Assembly (NCBI GenBank): GCA_946482375.1
Contig: CAMLRH010000112.1
Location: forward strand, 1 to 8,336
Reading direction: 5' to 3'
Length of the DNA: 8,336 bases
DNA from: an uncultured Caulobacteraceae bacterium
GTDB lineage: Bacteria > Pseudomonadota > Alphaproteobacteria > Caulobacterales > Caulobacteraceae
The position numbers and the translations under genes were made by a program. This document shows positions 1 to 5,798 of the stretch, piece by piece. The first letter of the stretch is position 1. Each line of letters starts with the position of its first letter. The notes under the pieces were generated by a model that was not told the DNA's origin, made no database searches, and was given only the letters and a program-made list of their open reading frames with translations.

Positions 1-941
1 CGAACGGCGTCTCGACCTCGGTGTCCGAGGAGACCCAGGAACTCTTCCTCCGCACCATCCCCGGTCTTGAGAACGTCGCCATCAAGCGCTTCGGCTACGC
101 CATCGAGTACGATTACGTCGACCCGCGCGAGCTCTATCCGACGCTGGAGGTCAAGCGCCTGCCCGGTCTCTACCTCGCCGGCCAGATCAACGGCACCACG
201 GGCTATGAGGAAGCCGGGGCGCAAGGTCTGGTTGCGGGTCTGAACGCCGCCCGCGCCGCGTCCGGCGCCGAACCCGCCACCTTCGCCCGCGACGAGGCCT
301 ACATCGGCGTGCTCATCGACGACCTCGTCACCCGCGGCGTCACCGAGCCCTATCGCATGTTCACCAGCCGGGCCGAGTTCCGGTTGTCCCTCCGCGCCGA
401 CAACGCCGACCAGCGACTGACGCAGCGGGGGATCGACCTGGGTGTCGTCGGCGCCGAGCGGACGGCTGTGTTTCACGTGAAGCAAAAGGCGCTGAGCGAC
501 GCCAGGGCCCAAGCCGCGGCCTGGACGCTCACGCCCGCAGAGGCGGCCAAGGCCGGCTTCAAGGTCAACGCCGACGGCCAGCGCCGCAATCTGATCCAGA
601 TGCTCGCCTATCCCGGCGTGACGCTTGACCATCTGGCCCGCGTCTGGCCGCCCGTCGCCGACTGGTCACCACAAGTCCGCGAGCAGATTGAGATCGACGC
701 CGCCTACCACGGCTACCTCGACCGGCAGCAGGCCGACGTCGAAGCCTTCCGCCGCGACGAGAACCTCGTCCTGCCTGCCGACCTCGACTACGGCGCTGTC
801 GGCGGCCTCTCCAACGAGGTGCGCGAGAAGCTCAAGGCCGTCCGCCCGCTGACCCTTGGCCAGGCCGCCCGCATCGAGGGCGTCACTCCTGGCGCGCTCA
901 CCGCCCTGCTCGCTCATGTCCGACGCGCCCGCGCGGCCTGA
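1..941 (+). CDS. mnmG: MnmG (GidA), tRNA uridine-5-carboxymethylaminomethyl modification enzyme, C-terminal half
   Basis: This is the 3' part of mnmG; the reading frame is open to the left edge (codons from position 3), so the start lies outside. About 312 residues remain of a family usually near 620. MnmG is an FAD protein that works with MnmE in the cytoplasm to modify the wobble uridine of certain tRNAs. Visible evidence is the conserved stretch [21 protein letters not shown] (about 181-243), which matches the second GidA signature and the FAD-domain end. It is followed by the [16 protein letters not shown] block and a helical C-terminal region ending [16 protein letters not shown], the part that contacts MnmE and tRNA in known structures. 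The N-terminal FAD-binding motif is not in the window. The GTG at 21 is internal, not a start, because the family similarity continues upstream of it. The gene carries a parS site and overlaps the start of rsmG. Confidence 0.96.
   Translation, partial: NGVSTSVSEETQELFLRTIPGLENVAIKRFGYAIEYDYVDPRELYPTLEVKRLPGLYLAGQINGTTGYEEAGAQGLVAGLNAARAASGAEPATFARDEAYIGVLIDDLVTRGVTEPYRMFTSRAEFRLSLRADNADQRLTQRGIDLGVVGAERTAVFHVKQKALSDARAQAAAWTLTPAEAAKAGFKVNADGQRRNLIQMLAYPGVTLDHLARVWPPVADWSPQVREQIEIDAAYHGYLDRQQADVEAFRRDENLVLPADLDYGAVGGLSNEVREKLKAVRPLTLGQAARIEGVTPGALTALLAHVRRARAA
469..484 (+). promoter_or_regulatory. parS: parS centromere-like ParB loading site inside mnmG
   Basis: The 16-mer TGTTTCACGTGAAGCA differs from the widely conserved bacterial parS palindrome TGTTTCACGTGAAACA at one position (A to G at position 14). 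The core TTCACGTGAA is intact. It encodes part of V-F-H-V-K-Q in MnmG, so it is embedded in coding sequence, about 1.07 kb upstream of parA. parS sites cluster around parAB near the origin in most chromosomes, and ParB dimers load there in a CTP-dependent way before spreading. A chance 15/16 match this close to parAB is very unlikely. Binding strength with the one mismatch is inference. Confidence 0.9.
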
Positions 942-1566
942 GGTCACCGACGCCGCGAGCTTTCAGACGGCCAGCGGCGCGAGCGACGCGCAGGTGGCGG
1001 ACCTGGAGCGCTTCCGCGCCCTGCTCGCCGAGTGGAACGAGAAGATCAACCTTGTCGGCCCCTCCGCGCTGGAGGCCTTCTGGCCTCGCCACGTCTGGGA
1101 CTCGGCGCAGCTGCTCGAGATCGAACCCGGCGCAAAGGTCTGGGCCGATCTCGGCGCCGGCGCGGGATTTCCGGGTCTGGTGCTGGCGATCTTGCTCAAG
1201 GGCACGCCCGGCGCGCACGTCCATCTGATCGAAAGCCTCGGCAAGCGATGTCGCTTTCTGGAGGCTGTTGTTTCGACTCTGAATCTCCCGGCGACAGTGC
1301 ATAATGCGCGGGCGGAGGCGCTCTCGCTGAAGGTCGACGCGGTCACGGCCCGCGCGGTCGCGCCGCTTCACAAGCTGCTCGGTTTTGCCGAGCCATACCT
1401 GAAGCGAGGCGCTGTGGGGGCGTTCCTCAAGGGACAAGATGTTGCGTCCGAGTTGACGGAAGCTACTAGATATTGGAAATTCGAGCACGATCTGAACCCA
1501 AGTCTCTCCAGTTCAGAAGGCCGGGTCGTGAGGGTAAGGAAGCTGGTTCGTGTCGGAAAAGTCTGA
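916..1566 (+). CDS. rsmG: RsmG (GidB), 16S rRNA (guanine-N7) methyltransferase
   Basis: The protein has 216 residues, normal for RsmG, which uses S-adenosylmethionine to methylate N7 of the 16S rRNA guanosine near the decoding centre (G527 in E. coli numbering). Family marks seen are [10 protein letters not shown] (residues 39-48), RHVWDS (58-63), the SAM-binding glycine loop [10 protein letters not shown] (78-87), [11 protein letters not shown] (105-115) and TARAVAPL (144-151). The ATG at 916 lies inside mnmG, giving a 26-nt overlap in another frame, so translation is probably coupled. No clear Shine-Dalgarno precedes it. The frame is open further upstream, but that extension is unlike the family. 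The last ~100 bases are much richer in A+T than the rest of the window and may hold a parA promoter. The stop overlaps the first codons of parA. Confidence 0.95.
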   Translation: MSDAPARPEVTDAASFQTASGASDAQVADLERFRALLAEWNEKINLVGPSALEAFWPRHVWDSAQLLEIEPGAKVWADLGAGAGFPGLVLAILLKGTPGAHVHLIESLGKRCRFLEAVVSTLNLPATVHNARAEALSLKVDAVTARAVAPLHKLLGFAEPYLKRGAVGAFLKGQDVASELTEATRYWKFEHDLNPSLSSSEGRVVRVRKLVRVGKV

Positions 1567-2362
1567 CCAGGCGCTACGCGTACTTGTCATCGCCAACCAG
1601 AAGGGCGGGGTCGGCAAGACCACCACGGCGATCAACCTCGGAACGGCGCTGGCCGCGGTCGGCGAGCGGGTGCTGCTGATCGACGCCGATCCGCAGGGCA
1701 ACGCTTCGACGGGCCTCGGCGTCTCGCGCCAGCAGCGCAAGACCAGCCTCTACGACGTGCTGATGGGCGACCTGCCTCTGGCCGCCGCCGCGGTGGAAAC
1801 CGCCCTGCCCGGCCTCGACCTGGTGCCTGCGGATGCAGACCTGTCTGGCGTGGAGCTGGAGTTGGGAGCTCAACCCCGTCGCTCGTTCCGCCTGCGTGAC
1901 GCGCTCCAGCCGCTGCGCGACGCCGGCCGCTACAGCTATGTCCTGATCGACTGCCCGCCTTCGCTGAACTTGCTCACCGTAAATGCGATGACGGCGGCGG
2001 ACGCGGTGTTTGTACCGCTGCAGTGCGAGTTCTTCGCGCTGGAGGGCCTGACGCAGCTCATGCGCACCATCGAACTGGTGCGCGGCAGCCTCAACCCGTC
2101 GCTGGAGATCCAGGGGCTGGTGCTGACCATGTACGATCGCAGGAACAGCCTCTCCGAACAGGTCGCCCGCGACGTGCGCGCCCACTTCGGCGACAAGGTC
2201 TACGAGACGGTGATCCCCCGCAACGTGCGGGTCTCCGAGGCGCCGTCCTACGGCAAGCCGGTCCTGATCTACGACCTCAAGTGCGCCGGCTCGCAGGCCT
2301 ATCTGAAACTTGCCCGGGAAGTCGTCGGCCGCGAGCGCCAGCGGCAGGCCCAGGCGGCGTAA
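1550..2362 (+). CDS. parA: ParA chromosome-partitioning ATPase
   Basis: The protein has 270 residues and belongs to the ParA/Soj group of deviant Walker ATPases. ATP-bound dimers coat the nucleoid, and ParB-parS complexes stimulate hydrolysis to move the replicated origin toward the new pole. Visible motifs are the deviant P-loop KGGVGKTT (residues 18-25, with the signature first lysine), DADPQGN (45-51), the Walker B region VLIDCPPS (131-138), and YDRRNSLSEQV (195-205), where family members carry DNA-binding arginines. The sequence is very close to Caulobacter ParA as I recall it. The GTG start at 1550 overlaps the end of rsmG by 17 nt in another frame and has a purine-rich AGGGTAAGGA (1531-1540) ahead of it, at an acceptable though slightly long spacing. 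parB follows after 13 nt, so the two are co-transcribed. Confidence 0.97.
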   Translation: MSEKSDQALRVLVIANQKGGVGKTTTAINLGTALAAVGERVLLIDADPQGNASTGLGVSRQQRKTSLYDVLMGDLPLAAAAVETALPGLDLVPADADLSGVELELGAQPRRSFRLRDALQPLRDAGRYSYVLIDCPPSLNLLTVNAMTAADAVFVPLQCEFFALEGLTQLMRTIELVRGSLNPSLEIQGLVLTMYDRRNSLSEQVARDVRAHFGDKVYETVIPRNVRVSEAPSYGKPVLIYDLKCAGSQAYLKLAREVVGRERQRQAQAA

Positions 2363-2375
2363 AGGAGTAAGCGTC

Positions 2376-3257
2376 ATGGCCGAGAGCGTAGCGGCGGAAG
2401 GCCGCCGGGGACTGGGACGCGGCCTTTCGGCCCTGCTGGGCGATCCGGAAGCGCCGGTGGCGGCCCAGGATGGCGCTGGCGCCCGCGAGATCCCCATCGA
2501 GCTGATCGCTCGCAACCCTGACCAGCCGCGCCGGGCCTTCGGCGAGGCCGAGATCGACGAACTGGCCGCCTCGATCCGCGAAAAGGGCGTGCTGCAGCCG
2601 ATCCTGCTGCGCCCCGCGCCCGGCAAGACCGGCGAGTATCAGATTGTCGCCGGCGAGCGCCGCTGGCGCGCGGCGCAGAAGGCGGGCCTGCGCGCCATGC
2701 CGGCGCTGGTGCGCGACCTCGACGACCTGCAGGTGCTCGAGATCGCCATCGTCGAGAACGTCCAGCGCGCCGACCTCAATCCGCTGGAAGAGGCGCTGGG
2801 CTACCGCGCCCTGATGGACAAGTTCGGCCGCACCCAGGAGGCGGTGTCGCAGGTGGTCGGCAAGAGCCGTCCGCACGTCGCTAACGCCTTGAGATTGCTG
2901 AACCTTCCGGCCGAGGTGCAGGCCATGCTGTCGGACGGCCGCTTGACCGCCGGCCATGCCCGCGCGCTGGTGGGCGCCGTCGATCCGCTGGCGCTGGCGA
3001 AACAGGTCGTCGAGAAGGGCCTCAACGTTCGTGAAACCGAGGCGCTTACCCGCCGCGCGCCGGAAACGAAGTCAGCCAAGCCGGCCCAGGACCGCGTCAG
3101 CCGCGACGCCGACACCGCAGCGCTGGAAAATGACCTTTCGGAAGCCCTCGGCCTCGACGTCGAGCTTCGCCACAAGGGCGGCGCCGGGGAACTGCGCATC
3201 AAGTACACGACGCTCGAGCAGCTCGACGACCTCTGCCGCCGGCTGATGCGAGGCTAG
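2376..3257 (+). CDS. parB: ParB chromosome-partitioning protein, CTP-dependent DNA clamp
   Basis: The protein has 293 residues, which matches Caulobacter ParB in length. ParB binds parS, hydrolyses CTP, slides as a clamp on neighbouring DNA and activates ParA. Domains in order are: the N-terminal LGRGLSALLG (residues 13-22), the usual ParA-interacting peptide; the CTP-binding domain with NPDQPRR (47-53), GERRWRA (93-99, box II) and ENVQR (127-131, box III); a helix-turn-helix parS-reading region around 152-173; and a C-terminal dimerisation domain (about 246-293) after a charged, variable linker (about 227-245). The ATG at 2376 is set by a strong ribosome site, AAGGAG at 2362-2367, that begins on the last base of the parA stop codon. 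The partner DNA site is the parS in mnmG. The stop lies 2 nt from the stop of the convergent dinD. Confidence 0.97.
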   Translation: MAESVAAEGRRGLGRGLSALLGDPEAPVAAQDGAGAREIPIELIARNPDQPRRAFGEAEIDELAASIREKGVLQPILLRPAPGKTGEYQIVAGERRWRAAQKAGLRAMPALVRDLDDLQVLEIAIVENVQRADLNPLEEALGYRALMDKFGRTQEAVSQVVGKSRPHVANALRLLNLPAEVQAMLSDGRLTAGHARALVGAVDPLALAKQVVEKGLNVRETEALTRRAPETKSAKPAQDRVSRDADTAALENDLSEALGLDVELRHKGGAGELRIKYTTLEQLDDLCRRLMRG

Positions 3258-3259
3258 GC

Positions 3260-4207
3260 CTATTCGATTCGACTAGGACCCTTCGACGTGCTGTTGATGG
3301 CCGCCTGAAGGCGGCGAGCGACCTTCTTCACGTCTTCAGCGGCGGGCAGCTGTTCCGGCATCTGACCGCCAAGCTCCTTTATGGTTTGCCGAACCTTCGC
3401 ACCGACATCATGGTGGGCTCTGCTCGCCGCCTCTTTGCCCCTGATGTTTTCCCGACGCAGCTTTTCTTCAGTCTGCGTCGCTCGAAAGAGGTTTGCGGCG
3501 AGTTCCGTGCTGCCCATGTGATCGAGAATCGCTTGCTTGGCTTTGAGGCCCTTGCGTCGCCGGATACCGGGGACGTCCAAGCCGCCGTACAGACCCTTGT
3601 AGCCCTCGGTCTGGAAGATAGCGAATTCAATGCCTTCGCGGACGCCCGCGTTCTTCGCTGCGCTCGCTAGATGTTTGTTGTGCGTCTTAATTTCTTCCCG
3701 GAGAAGAACCCGCCGCTCATCCTCCGAGAGCGGCAGGTATTCTTGCGTCTGCTGGTCGGCGATCTCCTGCCGACGCGTTTGAATAGCGAAGTATGTCTGC
3801 GCAAACGCGACCGGCCGCTTACGCCCATCAGCATTCTGCGCGGTGAGGTACGCAGCGTAGCGGCTAAGCGCGATGTCCTCGACCTCACGTTCGGCGCCCT
3901 TACCAAGAGCGATCATTTTGCCGACGTCGGCAAAATGATCGTCCGGATCGTGGCCAGCGGCCGCGCACGCAGCCTTGGCCTTCTCGATCACGGCTAGGAA
4001 GTTGTCCCACTTTGTATACTCAAGCAGCCCCTGGAGATCGCGAGCTAGCCAGAACTCATTCGCCTCATCATCAACGCGTGCAGCCCCCTCGAACGCGGCG
4101 ATGAGGGCCTCGATAGTGTCGTCGCTCACTGACAGCTTGCGGGGCTTCATCGCCTCGCCGAAAGCTGCTTTGGCTAGGCGACGGGTGTGTTCAGAATCGT
4201 CAGTCAT
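3260..4207 (-). CDS. dinD: DinD-like DNA-damage-inducible protein D
   Basis: The 315-residue product strongly resembles E. coli DinD, which is SOS-induced and reported to inhibit RecA strand exchange and dissolve RecA filaments. Matching blocks include DDHFADVGKMIALG (residues 89-102), DIALSRYAAYL (111-121), FAQTYFAIQTRRQE (135-148), HNKHLASAAKNAGV (176-189), the highly conserved DHMGSTELAANLFRATQTEEK (229-249), and DVGAKVRQTIKELGG (267-281). A BRO-N-like fold is known for this family by report, not seen directly. Compared with E. coli DinD (about 275 residues), the product has about 35 extra N-terminal residues; M20 (4148-4150) is an alternative start. No good ribosome site precedes ATG 4205-4207. 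G+C is clearly below its neighbours (31 of 60 at 3661-3720, versus 44 of 60 in holA at 4621-4680), suggesting transfer. It lies 51 nt after holA and may read through from that operon. No LexA box was found. The activity here is inference from similarity. Confidence 0.9.
   Translation of the reverse strand: MTDDSEHTRRLAKAAFGEAMKPRKLSVSDDTIEALIAAFEGAARVDDEANEFWLARDLQGLLEYTKWDNFLAVIEKAKAACAAAGHDPDDHFADVGKMIALGKGAEREVEDIALSRYAAYLTAQNADGRKRPVAFAQTYFAIQTRRQEIADQQTQEYLPLSEDERRVLLREEIKTHNKHLASAAKNAGVREGIEFAIFQTEGYKGLYGGLDVPGIRRRKGLKAKQAILDHMGSTELAANLFRATQTEEKLRRENIRGKEAASRAHHDVGAKVRQTIKELGGQMPEQLPAAEDVKKVARRLQAAINSTSKGPSRIE
3910..3941. repeat. Perfect 32-bp palindrome within dinD
   Basis: The 16-base arm CGATCATTTTGCCGAC is followed directly by its exact reverse complement, with no spacer and no mismatch. 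The match fails at the next base on either side (3909 and 3942). It spans codons 89-100 of dinD, encoding D-H-F-A-D-V-G-K-M-I, a segment that aligns without gaps to E. coli DinD from memory, so it is not an insertion in the protein. It could form a strong hairpin in mRNA of either strand, or a cruciform in DNA. Function unknown. Confidence 0.9.
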
Positions 4208-4258
4208 CGCGTCAGGTTAACACGCTTCACGCGAGTTGCCTTGCTGCGCTCACGCGGC
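4208..4258. other. Short holA-dinD intergenic spacer with a repeated heptamer
   Basis: This 51-nt gap is the largest non-coding stretch in the window. It contains two direct copies of TCACGCG (4227-4233 and 4250-4256), 23 nt apart start to start, and a GTTAAC palindrome at 4215-4220. No convincing rho-independent terminator for holA is present. No -35/-10 pair, Shine-Dalgarno or GTTC-N7-GTTC LexA box for dinD could be recognised. Any promoter or operator role for the repeat is speculation. Confidence 0.35.
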
Positions 4259-5305
4259 CTAAAGCCCCAACCTCCGCGCCCGTCCCGCGATCGTCAGCGC
4301 CAGCTTTTCCGCGATCAGCGCGTCCGGTGAGCCCGCGGTCTTGCAGGCGCGGTCGGCGGCCAGCACCTCGGGCTGCAGCTGGTCGAGGTGCGGGAGCGTC
4401 CAGGCGCGGGCCTGGCGCAGGAATTCGCGCTCGTTCTTCCAGAACACGCCGGACGCTTTGGCCGCTTCCTGCAACGACGCGCCGCTTTGGGCGAGGGTGA
4501 GTGTGCGGCGCAGACGCCCTAGGTACATACCCATGGCGCGGACGGCGGCGGGTCCGGTCTCGCCCTCGGCATGCGCGCGGCGAAGGCCCGCCTGCGCGGG
4601 ACCCACCCGGCCGCCGAAGGCGTCCGCCGCGGCGTCGCTGAGCGAGGCTTCCGGCTCGACGCCGAGGAAGGCTTCGAGGTCGGCGGGGGTCGCGGTCTTG
4701 CCGCTGCCAGGCCCGATGTAGAGGGCCAATCGCTCGATCTCCTGCCGCGCGACGCCGCGCTCCTTCGGCATGCGGGCGACGAACAGCTCCAGCGCCTGGG
4801 AATCGAGGCCGACCTTGTCCCCGGCCAGAGTCTCACGGACCAGGCGGGCGATGTCGCCCGGCTCGTCCTCGTAACAGGGAATGGTCGCGCAGGCGGCCGC
4901 CTTCTCGCCGGCCTTTCGCAAGGCCGAGTCCCGCCGCAACTCCCCAGCCTCGATCAGGAAGAAGGCCTCGGGGTTGAAGGCGCCGTCGGCATGGGCGTTC
5001 AACGCCTCGGCCGCTAGCTTCTCCGGTCCGACCTTGCTGTCGCCGAGCCTGAGGCGGACCAGCCGCCGCCCGCCCATCATCGACAAGGCCGCGAGTTCGT
5101 CCTCCAGCCTCCCCTCGTCGAGGTCACCGTCGGTTAGCACCGCCACGTCGAAGGGATCGTCCGGGTTGGCGGCGATCTTGGCGGCCAGCTCACGGGCGCG
5201 CTCGGAAACGACGCCCCGGTCGCGCCCATAGATCAACGCGACGCGGACCTCGCGGCCGGGATTCTTCAGGAAGCGTTCGATGTCGGGGCGGCGGGAGAGG
5301 ATCAT
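4259..5305 (-). CDS. holA: HolA, DNA polymerase III delta subunit
   Basis: The 348-residue product fits the delta subunit of the replicative clamp loader, which opens the beta sliding clamp and works with gamma/tau and delta-prime in the cytoplasm. Evidence is the family layout: the start MILSRRPDIERFL, RVALIYGRDRGVVSERA (residues 21-37), the region SMMGGRRLVRLRLGD (75-89) where delta contacts the clamp, EAFFLIEAGEL (113-123), and a C-terminal helical domain containing WKNEREFLRQARAW (289-302). GPGSGKT at 198-204 resembles a P-loop but lies in the linker, and delta subunits do not use it for ATP. The ATG at 5303-5305 was chosen because the upstream extension to 5413 overlaps lptE and does not resemble the family. 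The lptE stop is 4 nt upstream and an AGAGG overlaps that stop, so translation is probably coupled to lptE. Confidence 0.93.
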   Translation of the reverse strand: MILSRRPDIERFLKNPGREVRVALIYGRDRGVVSERARELAAKIAANPDDPFDVAVLTDGDLDEGRLEDELAALSMMGGRRLVRLRLGDSKVGPEKLAAEALNAHADGAFNPEAFFLIEAGELRRDSALRKAGEKAAACATIPCYEDEPGDIARLVRETLAGDKVGLDSQALELFVARMPKERGVARQEIERLALYIGPGSGKTATPADLEAFLGVEPEASLSDAAADAFGGRVGPAQAGLRRAHAEGETGPAAVRAMGMYLGRLRRTLTLAQSGASLQEAAKASGVFWKNEREFLRQARAWTLPHLDQLQPEVLAADRACKTAGSPDALIAEKLALTIAGRARRLGL

Positions 5306-5309
5306 GCCT

Positions 5310-5798
5310 CTAGCCGCGCGTGGCGAACCAGCTGGCGAGGTCGAGGTGGATGCGGCGCGCGGCGTCGGCGGCCGCGCGGGCTTCGGCGTCCTGCTGCCCG
5401 GCGATGGCGGCATACGGGTCGTCGACGTTGTTGTAGGTGACTTCGGAGGTCACGCGCCGGCGGCGCAGCTCGCGGTTGGTGGCGCGGTCGTAGAGCCGGT
5501 ACTCCACCTGCAGCACCAGTTCATAGCGGCTGACGACGTTGTCGACCCGCAGGCCCCGGCCCAGGCGGTCGGCGCGGTACCAGAGGTCGAGCCGATAGGC
5601 CGGATCGGTCGCCAGGTTGCGGCCGAGCGCATCGTTCAGTTCCTCGCGCATCAGCTCGCCGACGCGGCCCTGCGGCGCGATTACCTCAATGGCGGGCAGC
5701 GAGGACGCCACGCCCGGCTGGGCGTAGAGCGGCGTGAAGCCACAGCCGCCGAGCGGTAGGGCGAGCGCCAGAGCGAGGGCGGCGAGCGCGCGCTTCAT
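5310..5798 (-). CDS. lptE: LptE, LPS-assembly outer-membrane lipoprotein
   Basis: The 162-residue product begins with a lipoprotein signal peptide: positively charged MKR, an alanine/leucine core, and the lipobox LGGC with the lipidated cysteine at residue 19. The following GFTPLYAQPG is typical of alphaproteobacterial LptE. LptE plugs and helps fold the LptD barrel that delivers lipopolysaccharide to the outer leaflet of the outer membrane. The rest shows short alternating strands and helices (for example RYELVLQVEYRLYD at 91-104) and a C-terminal amphipathic helix. Length is normal for the family. The start codon ATG shares its A with the TGA of leuS (TGATG at 5796-5800), so it is translationally coupled to leuS. 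The leuS-lptE-holA order is common in alphaproteobacteria and Gram-negatives generally. The family is divergent in sequence, so the call rests on the lipobox motif and context together. Confidence 0.9.
   Translation of the reverse strand: MKRALAALALALALPLGGCGFTPLYAQPGVASSLPAIEVIAPQGRVGELMREELNDALGRNLATDPAYRLDLWYRADRLGRGLRVDNVVSRYELVLQVEYRLYDRATNRELRRRRVTSEVTYNNVDDPYAAIAGQQDAEARAAADAARRIHLDLASWFATRG

Noticed and set aside
856..915. Upstream extension of the rsmG frame to an earlier start
   Set aside because: The extra residues are arginine/serine-rich shadow of mnmG and unlike RsmG N-termini; the ATG at 916 gives a normal length.
1275..1285. Two GANTC sites (CcrM-type methylation targets) 6 nt apart upstream of parA
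   Set aside because: Other GANTC sites are scattered through the window (for example 3266, 4194, 4926), and there is no clustering tied to a promoter.
1574..2626. A 350-codon open frame on the - strand opposite parA
   Set aside because: It mirrors the clearly real parA and the start of parB, has no recognisable domain, and is arginine/alanine-rich as expected for antisense frames in high-GC DNA.
3030..3037. parS half-site CGTGAAAC inside parB
   Set aside because: The other half does not match parS at all, and the bases simply encode part of V-R-E-T.
3386..3997. Short + strand open frames opposite dinD (3386-3670 and 3671-3997)
   Set aside because: They are antisense to a strongly conserved DinD sequence, have no recognisable motifs and no ribosome sites.
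4694..4714. P-loop-like GPGSGKT in HolA (residues 198-204)
   Set aside because: It lies in the linker before the C-terminal domain, not in a nucleotide-binding fold, and delta subunits do not bind ATP. A chance glycine-rich stretch.
5306..5413. Upstream extension of the holA frame
   Set aside because: It runs into lptE, is proline/serine-rich, and the family-like N-terminus begins at MILSRRPD.
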